A DNA stretch of 64,000 nucleotides from assembly GCF_003148645.1 (NCBI RefSeq), contig NZ_QGGP01000008.1:48778-112777 (forward strand). Direction: 5' to 3'. A program made the translations under genes and the position numbers. Positions 26,399 to 35,472 of the stretch are shown piece after piece. The notes beneath the pieces are model-generated. The model saw only the letters and a program-made list of their open reading frames with translations. It was not told the origin of the DNA and did no database searches. Within the stretch, counting starts at the first letter, position 1. Every line of letters begins with the position of its first letter. This DNA is from Xanthomarina spongicola (GTDB lineage: Bacteria > Bacteroidota > Bacteroidia > Flavobacteriales > Flavobacteriaceae).

Positions 26399-28897
26399 TT
26401 ATATCAATCCAAATTGCTCGAAATGATGATTCAAATGCTTTCTTTCTAACAGATAAGATTCATATCTATTCAATTCACCGAAAACTAAATTTTTCAAAAT
26501 AGCATCTGGATTTTCTTTGAAAAAAGTCTTGTATTTCTCTCTTTGCTCTAAAAATTTTTCTTTGGCTGTTAAAAAATCTGGATGTATTAAATCTTCTAAT
26601 TCTCCTTTTTTACTAGTTGGGTATGGTGTGTTTTTTGGGAATTTTTTATAATTATAAAGACTGTTATGCACTTTTTCCAAAACCTTTTCAGGAGTTGCAA
26701 TTTCAAAGTCTTGAATTTCACCTGAAGCAATCTTATAGGTAAGTTCAAGATGCTCCATTAAATGTTGAGGCGTCATGATTCCCCATTTAGGTTTCGCTTC
26801 TGCTGTTAACTTATTTAAACATTCCTGAATTTTTTCATCAGTCATTTCAACAAATACTTCTTGTTTCTTCTGAACCATAGTTAGAATTGTTGCAACAGCA
26901 ACCAACTCATCTTCTGCATCAAAAACCTCAACAAACCATTTCACGATTCCACTTGGGTGTTCAGCTGAAGCCACATCTCTATCCACTTTTTGCTTACACG
27001 TTAATCTCACATAAACAGTGTCATTATGATATAATGGACGCAAGAATCGACATTCTTCTAATCCATAATTTGCAGAAACAGGTCCTTTATTTGGGTACAC
27101 GAATAATCCAGCTGCTGCTGAAATAATGAAATAACCATGAGCCGTTCTTTTTTCGAAAATACTTCCATCTAAAGATGTGATATCTGTATGCGCATAAAAA
27201 TGGTCCCAAGTAAGATTGGCAAAATTAATGATATCTGTATCTGTAAATGTTCGCTTATGTGTTTTTAATGACATTCCAGGCTCAATGTCTTCCCAATGAT
27301 ATTTAAAAGGATGCATTTCTGCTTCTTTATAAGCTGCATTTGGCTGATAAATGCCTGTTATTTCTGTTAAGGTTGTTGGCGAACCTTGAATAGCTGTACG
27401 TTGCAAATAATGCTTAATGCCTCGCATGCCTCCCATTTCTTCACCTCCACCTGCACGTCCTGGACCTCCATGAACCAAGCTTGGTAATGGCGAACCATGT
27501 CCTGTACTTTCTTTTGCACTTTCTCTATTAAGCACTAATATTCTTCCATGATGACTTGCAGCATTTATAACATATTCTTTTGCTATATTATCATCGTTAG
27601 TAGCAATTGAAGACACTAAAGACCCTTTACCCATTTGTGCCAAAGTAATAGCTTCCTCTAAATTTTTATAAGGCATAATGGTACTGACAGGACCAAAAGC
27701 TTCAGTTTCATGAACCGATAAATTTTTAAAAGGGTTGTCTTCACGTAGTAAAATTGGACTCAAAAACGCTCCTTTTTTTGCATCTGCTCCAATGGTTTCA
27801 ATTTTATCTAAATCGCCATAAACAATACTTGCAGTTTTAGCTAATTCTTGAACACGATCTCTAACTTCTGTTACTTGGTCTTTACTTACTAAAGCTCCCA
27901 TTCTAACTTCTTTTAGACGAGGATCTCCAATAGTTATTTTATCTAAAGCTTTTCCTAATGCTATTTGAACATCTTCAACTAAATTTTGTGGTACAATAAC
28001 TCTTCTAATTGCAGTACATTTTTGCCCACATTTAACAGTCATTTCTTTTCTAACTTCTTTGATAAACAAATCGAATTCTGGTGTTCCAGGAATAGCGTCT
28101 TCACCTAAAATAGAAGCATTTAATGAATCGGCTTCCATTGTAAAAGGTACAGATTCATTAATTATTCTTTTATGAGATTTTAATAACCTTCCTGTTGATG
28201 CTGAACCTGTAAATGTTACAACATCTTGAGAATCTACAGTATCTAAAATGGTTCTTGCAGACCCCGAAATGAGTTGTAAAGCGCCTTCAGGCAATATTCC
28301 TGAGGCAATAATCTCGCGTACAACAGCTTCGGTTAAAAATGAGGTATTGGTTGCTGGTTTTACAACAGCTGGAACTCCAGCCATCCAATTGACAGCACAT
28401 TTTTCCAACATGCCCCAAACCGGAAAGTTAAACGCATTAATATGAATTGCTACGCCTCGTTTTGGCACCATAATATGATGTGCCATAAAACGTCCACCTC
28501 GAGATAAATCAATAGCATCACCTTCTACATGATAAGATTGATTTGGGAATAACTTTCTTAATGAAGCATTAGCAAATAAGTTTCCAAAACCTCCTTCAAT
28601 ATCAATCCAACTATCAACTTTTGTTGCTCCAGTTCTATAACTTAACTCATAAAAATCGGCTTTCTTTTTAACTAAATAGAGCGCTAATTTTTTAAGCATA
28701 TTTCCACGTTCTTGAAAGGTCATTTTACGTAGTTTCTCACCTCCTTTGGTTCTTCCGTATTGAAGAATTTCTGCAAAGTCTAATCCTTCAGTATCAGAAA
28801 GCCCTACAATTTCTCCTGTAATGGCATCAAACATTGGGACTCCTTCGCCTTTACCTTCTAACCATTGTCCTGTAACGTAATTTTGTAATTTTTTCAT
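26399..28897 (-). CDS. paaZ: PaaZ: oxepin-CoA hydrolase / 3-oxo-5,6-dehydrosuberyl-CoA semialdehyde dehydrogenase, with extra C-terminal DinB-like domain
   Basis: Opens the oxepin-CoA ring and oxidises the resulting aldehyde. The aldehyde dehydrogenase part (1-515) has FTGSASTGRLL, the Glu of EADSLNASI and the catalytic Cys of VKCGQKCTAIRR. The MaoC-like hydratase part (about 525-675) has WEDIEPGMSL, ANLTWDHFYAHTD and KRTAHGYFI. PaaZ is normally about 680 residues; here about 150 more follow. That tail contains PKWGIMTPQHLMEHLELT and LIHPDFLTAKEKFLEQ, which look like a DUF1569/DinB-type four-helix domain. It ends HFEQFGLI. 2 bp from paaJ, so clearly one operon. Confidence 0.93.
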   Translation of the reverse strand: MKKLQNYVTGQWLEGKGEGVPMFDAITGEIVGLSDTEGLDFAEILQYGRTKGGEKLRKMTFQERGNMLKKLALYLVKKKADFYELSYRTGATKVDSWIDIEGGFGNLFANASLRKLFPNQSYHVEGDAIDLSRGGRFMAHHIMVPKRGVAIHINAFNFPVWGMLEKCAVNWMAGVPAVVKPATNTSFLTEAVVREIIASGILPEGALQLISGSARTILDTVDSQDVVTFTGSASTGRLLKSHKRIINESVPFTMEADSLNASILGEDAIPGTPEFDLFIKEVRKEMTVKCGQKCTAIRRVIVPQNLVEDVQIALGKALDKITIGDPRLKEVRMGALVSKDQVTEVRDRVQELAKTASIVYGDLDKIETIGADAKKGAFLSPILLREDNPFKNLSVHETEAFGPVSTIMPYKNLEEAITLAQMGKGSLVSSIATNDDNIAKEYVINAASHHGRILVLNRESAKESTGHGSPLPSLVHGGPGRAGGGEEMGGMRGIKHYLQRTAIQGSPTTLTEITGIYQPNAAYKEAEMHPFKYHWEDIEPGMSLKTHKRTFTDTDIINFANLTWDHFYAHTDITSLDGSIFEKRTAHGYFIISAAAGLFVYPNKGPVSANYGLEECRFLRPLYHNDTVYVRLTCKQKVDRDVASAEHPSGIVKWFVEVFDAEDELVAVATILTMVQKKQEVFVEMTDEKIQECLNKLTAEAKPKWGIMTPQHLMEHLELTYKIASGEIQDFEIATPEKVLEKVHNSLYNYKKFPKNTPYPTSKKGELEDLIHPDFLTAKEKFLEQREKYKTFFKENPDAILKNLVFGELNRYESYLLERKHLNHHFEQFGLI

Positions 28898-28899
28898 AA

Positions 28900-30108
28900 T
28901 TAAACTCTTTCAATTATTGCTGCATATCCTTGTCCAACACCAATACACATGGTAACCAATGCATATCGTTTATTCTGTTCATTCAACTCTAAAGCTGCTG
29001 AATAAGTTGTTCTTGCTCCTGTAACACCAAGTGGGTGACCAATAGCAATGGCTCCTCCATTTGGATTTAATCTTGGATCGTTATCTGCCAATCCCCAAGC
29101 TCTTGTGCAAGCTAACGCTTGTGCTGCAAAGGCTTCGTTAAGCTCAATAACATCCATATCGTCCATAGTTAATCCTGCTTTTGCTAACGCTTTATTAGAT
29201 GCTTCAACAGGACCAATTCCCATAATCCTTGGTTCTACTCCTACCACAGCAGAACTCACGATTCTAGCTAATGGTTTTAAATTATATTTTTTTACGGCGT
29301 CTTCTGAAGCAATAATCGTGGCAGCTGCGCCATCATTTAATCCAGATGAATTTCCAGCAGTTACACTTCCACCTTCTGCTTTGAATGCACCTCTTAATTT
29401 TGCCAATACGTCTAATGATGTTGTAGGTTTAACAAACTCATCTTTTGAAAATTGTATTGGGTCTTTTTTACGTTGTGGGATTTCAACTGTTACGATTTCT
29501 TTAGCTAAACGACCGTTTTCTTGCGCTTTGGCTGCTTTCATCTGGCTCCAATACGCAAACTTATCTTGATCTTCTCTTGAAATATTATATTTCTCCACGA
29601 GATTCTCTGCTGTATTTCCCATGCCATCTGTTCCATACATTTTTTGCATTTTAGGATTTATAAAACGCCAACCAAAACTGGAATCATACATTTTAGCATC
29701 GGTTCCGAATCCTTTCGATGGTTTCGCGATGACGTATGGTCCACGAGTCATATTCTCGACACCACCTGCAATAAAAATATCTCCATCGCCAGCTTTAATA
29801 GCACGATTGGCATGAATAATTGCTGATAGACCAGAACTGCACAATCTATTTACAGTTTCACCAGGAACATTAAATGGTAATCCTGCTAAAAGTAAAGACA
29901 TTCTCGCAACATTACGATTGTCTTCTCCTGCCTGATTTGCGCAACCCATAATTACATCGTCATAAACTTCTTTTGGAATTGAAGGATTTCTATTAACCAA
30001 TTCTTTAATCACTAAAGCTCCTAAATCGTCTGTACGAACAGCCGATAATGTGCCTTGATAACTTCCAATTGGAGTACGAACTCCATCTATTATATAAGCT
30101 TCTTTCAT
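28900..30108 (-). CDS. paaJ: 3-oxoadipyl-CoA / 3-oxo-5,6-dehydrosuberyl-CoA thiolase
   Basis: Thiolytic cleavage that yields acetyl-CoA and succinyl-CoA at the end of the pathway. About 402 residues from MKEAYIIDGVRTPIG; an ATG at 30123 would add five atypical residues and is not preferred. Catalytic residues are visible: Cys in VNRLCSSGLSAI, His in GGAIAIGHPLGVTGAR and Cys in TMCIGVGQGYA. Also NEAFAAQAL. 2 bp before paaZ. Confidence 0.95.
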   Translation of the reverse strand: MKEAYIIDGVRTPIGSYQGTLSAVRTDDLGALVIKELVNRNPSIPKEVYDDVIMGCANQAGEDNRNVARMSLLLAGLPFNVPGETVNRLCSSGLSAIIHANRAIKAGDGDIFIAGGVENMTRGPYVIAKPSKGFGTDAKMYDSSFGWRFINPKMQKMYGTDGMGNTAENLVEKYNISREDQDKFAYWSQMKAAKAQENGRLAKEIVTVEIPQRKKDPIQFSKDEFVKPTTSLDVLAKLRGAFKAEGGSVTAGNSSGLNDGAAATIIASEDAVKKYNLKPLARIVSSAVVGVEPRIMGIGPVEASNKALAKAGLTMDDMDVIELNEAFAAQALACTRAWGLADNDPRLNPNGGAIAIGHPLGVTGARTTYSAALELNEQNKRYALVTMCIGVGQGYAAIIERV

Positions 30109-30159
30109 ATTTAATGCCCACAAAAGTGGGTATCTATTTAATTTTACTTTAATTTAATA

Positions 30160-30184
30160 CCTTTCGACTGCGCTCAAGGTGACA
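30160..30184. repeat. Short repeat, CTTTCGACTGCGCTCAAGGT type
   Basis: A small imperfect palindrome followed by GACA in the spacer before paaJ. A close copy (CTCTCGACTGCGCTCGAGGT) is at 34021-34043. Confidence 0.6.
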
Positions 30185-30222
30185 TTCCGTTTCAATTTAA
30201 AATTTTATTTCTAATTATGAGA

Positions 30223-30240
30223 TTCCTGCATTCGCAGGAA
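30223..30240. repeat. Solo GIY-YIG-type hairpin
   Basis: TTCCTGC-ATTC-GCAGGAA with upstream ATGAGA, identical in stem to the ends of the two GIY-YIG units but without a nuclease gene. It lies 2 bp from the paaI stop codon. Confidence 0.85.
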
Positions 30241-30242
30241 TT

Positions 30243-30647
30243 TTATTCCCATTCTTTTTGAGTACGATAAACCACACCTTTAAAAAGAGCTACTAATTCA
30301 TCGCCACGTTTGACTTCTATTATGTTAAAGCCTAGTTTATTTTTTACGTTTTCTATAACTGATTCTGCTACTAAATAATCACCTTCATTTAGAGCTTCAA
30401 TATGATTAATGCTGGTTTCAATTGATACTGCATATTTACCATGAGTATTTGCTGCAAAACCAAAGGCAGTATCTGCTAAAGAATAGCTAACTCCACCATG
30501 AGCTTTACTCATACTATTTAGCATGTCTTTCCGTATAGTCATAGCCACTTTACAGCGACCAATTTCACATTCTAATATCTCGATACCTAACCATTGACTG
30601 AAGGCATCCTGACTTAACATTTTATGAGGAATAGCTTCTCCCTTCAT
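30243..30647 (-). CDS. paaI: Hotdog-fold hydroxyphenylacetyl-CoA thioesterase
   Basis: A 134-residue hotdog thioesterase that releases CoA from stalled ring-hydroxylated intermediates. The catalytic Asp region is AHGGVSYSLADTAFGFAANT, with SIETSINHIEAL after it. Family-typical length. It overlaps no gene and follows paaH directly (stop and start abut). Confidence 0.9.
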   Translation of the reverse strand: MKGEAIPHKMLSQDAFSQWLGIEILECEIGRCKVAMTIRKDMLNSMSKAHGGVSYSLADTAFGFAANTHGKYAVSIETSINHIEALNEGDYLVAESVIENVKNKLGFNIIEVKRGDELVALFKGVVYRTQKEWE

Positions 30648-31802
30648 TTAAAAGAATGTTTTATTTTCTTTATTCATTTTGCGCAATAAGGGACTACAGC
30701 GATATCTATCTTCATGATATTCACTGTATAATTCGTCTAATTTTTGCACACACCAATCGATGCCTTTTTCATCTGCCCAAGCCAATAACCCTTTAGGATA
30801 ATTTACACCTTTGGTCATGGCATTGTCAATATCATCTGCTGAAGCAATGTTTAAGAACAATGCATCTGCAGCTTCATTAATTAACATGACTAAAACGCGA
30901 TCAAATATTTGTTGTGCTAATACTTTATCTTCATTTGGAACTGGTTTAGTTGCTCCTTGAGAATAATTATAATAGCCTTTTCCAGATTTTCGCCCTAAAT
31001 ATCCAGCTTCTGCAAAACGCTTTTGTGTGAATGCAGGCTTATATCTTGGATCGAAATAGAAAGCAGTAAATACAGTTTCTGTAACTGTATAATTGACGTC
31101 GTTTCCAATAAAATCCATCAATTCAAATGGACCCATTCTAAAACCTCCAAGAGTTTTTAAACTCCAATCTATAGTAGCAAAATCAGCAATTCCTTCTTCA
31201 TAAATACGCAAAGATTCACCATAAAAAGGTCTTGCTACTCTATTAACAATAAATCCTGGAGTATCTTTTGCTACTGCAACAACCTTTTTCCAATCGGAAA
31301 TAGTTTTAACCGATTTTTCTAAAACTTCTTTAGATGTTTGAATAGCAGGAATAACCTCTACCAATTTCATTAAAGGAGCTGGATTGAAAAAATGAATTCC
31401 AACACATCGTTCAGGTTTATTCAATGATGCTGCAATTGAGGCAATTGATAAACTTGACGTGTTTGAAGCAATAATACAATCATCAGACACATAACTTTCT
31501 AATTCTGAAAAGACCTTTTTCTTAATATCTAGATTTTCGATTATAGCTTCTATGGTTAAGTTAGAATCTGCCAAATCCTTTAAATTATCTACATAAGAAA
31601 TGTTGTTTTGAATTCTATTTTTTTCGACAACATCTATTCTTCCTTTTTCAATGAGTCTATTCAATATTTTTTCTAACGCAACTTTTGCTTTATCTAAAGC
31701 AGCTTGATTCGTATCGAATAATTTTACAAGACAACCTGAAGTAGCAGCTACTTGTGCAATACCACTTCCCATTGTTCCACTACCTATGATTCCAACATTC
31801 AT
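30648..31802 (-). CDS. paaH: 3-hydroxyadipyl-CoA dehydrogenase
   Basis: NAD+-dependent oxidation of 3-hydroxyadipyl-CoA. From MNVGIIGSG: Rossmann motif GSGTMGSGIAQ (residues 7-17), ASNTSSLSI, GIHFFNPAPLMKLVEVI with the catalytic His, and a C-terminal domain with DFIGNDVNY and GRKSGKGYYNY. An ATG at 31838 would add 12 hydrophilic residues overlapping the end of paaG; the start at 31802, 1 bp after the paaG stop, fits the Rossmann fold better. Confidence 0.93.
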   Translation of the reverse strand: MNVGIIGSGTMGSGIAQVAATSGCLVKLFDTNQAALDKAKVALEKILNRLIEKGRIDVVEKNRIQNNISYVDNLKDLADSNLTIEAIIENLDIKKKVFSELESYVSDDCIIASNTSSLSIASIAASLNKPERCVGIHFFNPAPLMKLVEVIPAIQTSKEVLEKSVKTISDWKKVVAVAKDTPGFIVNRVARPFYGESLRIYEEGIADFATIDWSLKTLGGFRMGPFELMDFIGNDVNYTVTETVFTAFYFDPRYKPAFTQKRFAEAGYLGRKSGKGYYNYSQGATKPVPNEDKVLAQQIFDRVLVMLINEAADALFLNIASADDIDNAMTKGVNYPKGLLAWADEKGIDWCVQKLDELYSEYHEDRYRCSPLLRKMNKENKTFF

Positions 31803-31803
31803 A

Positions 31804-32589
31804 TTATCTTCCTTTGAAATTTGGTTTTCTTTTTTCAATAAATGCAGCTACACCTTCTCTATAATCTTCACTTTGGGCTGCTTCTATTTGAAATTTTGAT
31901 TCTAAAGCTAATTGGGATTCTAAATCATTAGTCATAGATTGATTAAACAATTCTTTAATCATACCTAGTGCTTTAGTTGGCATATTAGCCAATTTTAAAG
32001 CAAGTTTTTCAACCTCATCTTCAAAACTTTCAAAAGGAATCATTTTGTAAATCATTCCTAATCGTTCTGCTTCTTCAGCAGATACTTTATCACCTAACAT
32101 AGCTAATGCTAGTGCTTTTTGAAAACCTATTAACCTAGGTAAAAAGAATGTTCCAGCACTATCAGGAACTAAACCAATTAAGCTAAATGCTTGAATGAAA
32201 CTCACCTTTTCATGAGCAACAACAATATCGCAAGCCAAAGCAATATTGGCTCCTGCTCCAGCAGCTACTCCATTTATTGCGCCAATGATTGGCTTTTTAA
32301 TGCTTCGAATTCTTGTAATTATAGGATTGTAGTGCTCTTCGAGTATTTTTTTAAATCCTGGATTTAAATCAGGATCTGTTACTTCTTTTAAGTCTTGTCC
32401 AGCACAGAATGCTTTACCGTTTCCAGAAAGAACAATTGCTCTTACAGCATTATTAGATTCGCAATCGTCTAAAATAGATTGCAGTTGTAACGCCATTTCA
32501 CGATTAAAACTATTAAATACTTCTGGTCTGTTGAGCGTGATGTACGCTACATTTTGTTCAATTTTTAATAGAATTGAATTATTACTCAT
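31804..32589 (-). CDS. paaG: 1,2-epoxyphenylacetyl-CoA isomerase (crotonase family)
   Basis: Converts the ring epoxide to oxepin-CoA. 261 residues. The signature SLIGLVPDSAGTFFLPRLIG matches PaaG, where an Asp rather than the hydratase Glu is used. Oxyanion segments GNGKAFCAGQDLKEV and NGVAAGAGANIALACD. Located between paaD and paaH. Confidence 0.9.
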   Translation of the reverse strand: MSNNSILLKIEQNVAYITLNRPEVFNSFNREMALQLQSILDDCESNNAVRAIVLSGNGKAFCAGQDLKEVTDPDLNPGFKKILEEHYNPIITRIRSIKKPIIGAINGVAAGAGANIALACDIVVAHEKVSFIQAFSLIGLVPDSAGTFFLPRLIGFQKALALAMLGDKVSAEEAERLGMIYKMIPFESFEDEVEKLALKLANMPTKALGMIKELFNQSMTNDLESQLALESKFQIEAAQSEDYREGVAAFIEKRKPNFKGR

Positions 32590-32604
32590 ACCTTATTTTT
32601 ATTT

Positions 32605-32668
32605 GTCATTTCGAGGACGAAGGATGTGGTAATCTTAATAATAGATTCTTCGCTTCTCTCTGAATGAC
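32605..32668. repeat. MITE-like repeat, GTCATT...AATGAC ends (copy 2)
   Basis: A 64-bp element matching the one at 26327-26391: GTCATTTCGAGGACGAAGGA on the left, CTTCTCTCTGAATGAC on the right. It begins 2 bp after the paaD stop and fills the paaD-paaG spacer. Confidence 0.75.
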
Positions 32669-32670
32669 AT

Positions 32671-33171
32671 TTATTTTAAACATTTAAAATAATCGAACGG
32701 TTCTTGACAGTCATCACATTTAAATAATGCTTTGCAAGCTGTTGAACCAAACTGACTTACTAATTTTGTATTTGTTGAACCACATTGTGGACATTTGACC
32801 AATCGTTTTCCATGAAGCAATACATCTTTATCTGCTTCAGCATCTAAAGGTGCTGCTATTCCGTAATCTTCCAATGCTTTTCGTCCTCTAGGTGTAATCC
32901 AATCTGTTGTCCAAGCTGGAGCCAGAATCAATTTAATTTCTGATTGATATCCAGCATCTTTTAATGCTTTCTTTATATCATCTCCAATCACATCCATAGC
33001 TGGACAACCACTATATGTTGGTGTGATTTGAACTTTTACAATGTTATTTTCAAAAACAGCAGATCGAACAACTCCCATATCAATTATTGATAATACTGGA
33101 ATTTCAGGATCTGATACTCTTTCCAGAATTGGGATTAGAGTTTTATCTATATGTTGTTTTTCTGTTACCAT
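32671..33171 (-). CDS. paaD: Phenylacetyl-CoA epoxidase subunit PaaD (DUF59 plus zinc ribbon)
   Basis: Maturation factor of the epoxidase, thought to help iron or Fe-S assembly. 166 residues: a DUF59/MIP18-like domain (about 1-100) with DPEIPVLSIIDMG and YSGCPAMDVIGDDI, then a linker and a zinc ribbon CPQCGS...CKALFKCDDC near the C-terminus. Confidence 0.95.
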   Translation of the reverse strand: MVTEKQHIDKTLIPILERVSDPEIPVLSIIDMGVVRSAVFENNIVKVQITPTYSGCPAMDVIGDDIKKALKDAGYQSEIKLILAPAWTTDWITPRGRKALEDYGIAAPLDAEADKDVLLHGKRLVKCPQCGSTNTKLVSQFGSTACKALFKCDDCQEPFDYFKCLK

Positions 33172-33203
33172 TTAGTTTGTTCTCGATACAATTTTCTTTG
33201 ATT

Positions 33204-33240
33204 TCGACAAGCTCAATCTAACAGAAAATCATTCGAAATG
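33204..33240. repeat. Repeat-like spacer sequence before paaD
   Basis: TTTCGACAAGCTCAATCT followed by AATCATTCGAAATGATG with an internal small palindrome (ATCATTCGAAATGAT). It is similar in style to the other paa spacer repeats but is not an exact copy. Confidence 0.35.
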
Positions 33241-33247
33241 ATGTTTA

Positions 33248-34006
33248 TTACCATTCCATATTAGGATAAGCACGTTGCATATATTGTAATTCAGCTAGCA
33301 AATAACCCATGTGTTCTGTATGAATACCTTGTTTACCTCCTTTTTGGAAATATTTAGATTCTGGAACTTCAAGTGTTGCTTCCTGTAAAATTTCAGAAAC
33401 TTTTGTATAATAGGTGTCCTTTAGTTTTGTAACATCTACTCCAACACCTGCTTTAACCATAGCTTTATCGGCATCTGTTAAATGAAATAACTCATCTGTA
33501 TAGGTCCATAAATCATCAATAGCATTTTGCATTTTAGAATGACTTTCTTCCGTTCCATCTCCTAATCGTTTTATCCAATCTGTTGAAAATCGCAAGTGAT
33601 AACTCACTTCTTTAATTGATTTTGTAGCAATTGCTGATAAGGTTAAATCTTGACTTTTTTGCAATTCTTGCAAAAACATATAATGATACATATCAAACAA
33701 AAAATGACGTGTCATGATATAAGCAAAATCTGTATTTGGTTGTTCAACTAAAAGTACATTTACATACTCACGTTCTTTACGCAACATAGCAATATCATCC
33801 TCCGTTCTATTATCTCCTGCAATTTTAGCTGCATATTGATAGTAACTTCTAACCTGTCCGAATAAATCCAAAGATATATTTGTACAGGCAATATCTGTTT
33901 CTAAACTTGGTCCATGACCACATAATTCTCCCATGCGTTGTCCAAGAATAAGGCTGTTATCTGCGATGCCTATAATGTATTTATATAAATTTTCGTGTTT
34001 CATCAT
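33248..34006 (-). CDS. paaC: Phenylacetyl-CoA epoxidase structural subunit PaaC
   Basis: Partner of PaaA in the diiron monooxygenase core. 252 residues, ferritin-like and helical, with DNSLILGQRMGELCGHGP, NISLDLFGQVRSYY and KEVSYHLRFSTDWIKRLGDG. The second Met (34003) is an equally good start. Confidence 0.94.
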   Translation of the reverse strand: MMKHENLYKYIIGIADNSLILGQRMGELCGHGPSLETDIACTNISLDLFGQVRSYYQYAAKIAGDNRTEDDIAMLRKEREYVNVLLVEQPNTDFAYIMTRHFLFDMYHYMFLQELQKSQDLTLSAIATKSIKEVSYHLRFSTDWIKRLGDGTEESHSKMQNAIDDLWTYTDELFHLTDADKAMVKAGVGVDVTKLKDTYYTKVSEILQEATLEVPESKYFQKGGKQGIHTEHMGYLLAELQYMQRAYPNMEW

Positions 34007-34020
34007 TTTTATTTAAAGAC

Positions 34021-34043
34021 CTCTCGACTGCGCTCGAGGTGAC
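34021..34043. repeat. Short repeat, CTCTCGACTGCGCTCGAGGT type
   Basis: Palindrome CTCGA-CTGCGC-TCGAG followed by GTGAC; copy of the element at 30160. Lies in the paaB-paaC spacer. Confidence 0.6.
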
Positions 34044-34064
34044 AATTAGTAATGAATTAATGAG

Positions 34065-34085
34065 ATTCCGAAACAAGTTCGGAAT
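34065..34085. repeat. Hairpin repeat, ACAAG-loop type (stem ATTCCGAA)
   Basis: ATTCCGAA-ACAAG-TTCGGAAT followed by AAC. The copy at 35429 has the same loop and a stem changed on both arms. Confidence 0.75.
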
Positions 34086-34095
34086 AACACAATCG

Positions 34096-34380
34096 CTACA
34101 TATGTTTTATCTCGTCAGGTAAATTATAAAACGTTGGGTGACGATATACCTTATCTTGAGCTGGTTCAAATAGTTCTCCATTATGCTCTGGATTTGAAGC
34201 TGTAATATGCTTTGATTCTACAACCCAAATACTTACACCTTCATTTCTTCTTGTATAGACATCGCGTGCATTTTCTAATGCCATATCTGCATCTGCAGCA
34301 TGTAGGCTTCCAAAATGACGATGTTCTAATCCGTTTTTACTTCTTACGAAGACTTCCCAAAGTGGCCAGTTTTTTTTCAT
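34096..34380 (-). CDS. paaB: Phenylacetyl-CoA epoxidase subunit PaaB
   Basis: A 94-residue small subunit that bridges the PaaAC heterodimers. WPLWEVFVRSKNGLEHRHFG and ENARDVYTRRNEGVSIWVV are diagnostic. 11 bp after paaA. Confidence 0.95.
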   Translation of the reverse strand: MKKNWPLWEVFVRSKNGLEHRHFGSLHAADADMALENARDVYTRRNEGVSIWVVESKHITASNPEHNGELFEPAQDKVYRHPTFYNLPDEIKHM

Positions 34381-34391
34381 AATTATTAAAT

Positions 34392-35348
34392 TTAAACCGC
34401 TTGTTTTTCTTTTCTTTCTTGTTGTTTTTCAGCATAAGCCATTGCTGCATCTCTAACCCATGCTCCTTCTTCCCATGCATTAACTCTAGCTTTCATACGC
34501 TCTTTATTGCAAGGTCCATGACCTTTTACAACTTGCCAAAACTCGTCCCAATCAATTGGTCCAAAATCATAGCCTTTTTTATCTTCATTCCATTTTAAAT
34601 CTGGATCAGGAATTGTTAACCCAATTAATTCCGCTTGTGGAACTGTTTGATCTACAAACTGCTGACGTAAATCATCATTTGTTTTACGCTTCAATTTCCA
34701 TTTCATGGATTGTGCTGTATGTGGTGATTCGTCATCTTTAGGACCAAACATCATTAATGATGGCCACCAAAAACGATTCAAAGCATCTTGAGCCATGTCT
34801 TTTTGCTCTTGCGTTCCTTCTGAAAGTTTCAACATAATTTCATAACCTTGTCGTTGATGAAAACTTTCTTCCTTACAAATTCTAACCATTGCTCTAGCAT
34901 AAGGACCATAAGACGTACCACATAATGCTACTTGATTAATAATTGCTGCTCCATCTACTAGCCAACCAATGGCTCCCATATCTGCCCAAGTAAGTGCTGG
35001 ATAGTTAAAAATAGATGAATACTTTGCTTTTCCAGAATGCAATTGTTCAAACATTTCGTCACGCGATATGCCTAAAGTTTCAGCAGCACTATATAAATAC
35101 AAACCATGACCACCTTCATCCTGCACTTTCGCTAATAAGGCAACTTTTCGTCTTAACGAAGGCGCTCTTGTAATCCAATTTCCTTCAGGCAACATACCAA
35201 CAATTTCTGAATGCGCATGCTGTGATATCTGTCTAATATGTGTTTGACGATACTTTTCTGGCATCCAATCTTTTGGTTCAATTTTATCATCACGAACGAT
35301 ACGTGCTTCAAATTGCTCTTCTAAATTTTTTATTTGTTCTTCACTCAT
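34392..35348 (-). CDS. paaA: Phenylacetyl-CoA epoxidase catalytic subunit PaaA
   Basis: Diiron catalytic subunit that epoxidises the ring of phenylacetyl-CoA. 318 residues. Diiron and substrate regions seen: [49 protein letters not shown] and [18 protein letters not shown]. Typical length. Confidence 0.96.
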   Translation of the reverse strand: MSEEQIKNLEEQFEARIVRDDKIEPKDWMPEKYRQTHIRQISQHAHSEIVGMLPEGNWITRAPSLRRKVALLAKVQDEGGHGLYLYSAAETLGISRDEMFEQLHSGKAKYSSIFNYPALTWADMGAIGWLVDGAAIINQVALCGTSYGPYARAMVRICKEESFHQRQGYEIMLKLSEGTQEQKDMAQDALNRFWWPSLMMFGPKDDESPHTAQSMKWKLKRKTNDDLRQQFVDQTVPQAELIGLTIPDPDLKWNEDKKGYDFGPIDWDEFWQVVKGHGPCNKERMKARVNAWEEGAWVRDAAMAYAEKQQERKEKQAV

Positions 35349-35428
35349 TTTATTTGTTATTAGTGAATAGTTCTATATTATTGAGATTCCTCGTCTTTCC
35401 TCTGAATTGCAAATCTCTTTTATTAATG

Positions 35429-35453
35429 TTATTCTAAAACAAGTTTAGAATAA
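35429..35453. repeat. Hairpin repeat, ACAAG-loop type (stem TTATTCTAAA)
   Basis: TTATTCTAAA-ACAAG-TTTAGAATAA followed by CGG, between paaE and paaA. A GAGATTCCTCGTCTTTCCTC segment precedes it at about 35382. Same loop as the 34065 copy with paired stem changes. Confidence 0.75.
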
Positions 35454-35472
35454 CGGTTTTTTTGCAATTATA

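Noticed and set aside
29048..29569. 173-codon + strand frame opposite paaJ
   Set aside because: Antisense to a thiolase with all catalytic residues; no promoter or family match.
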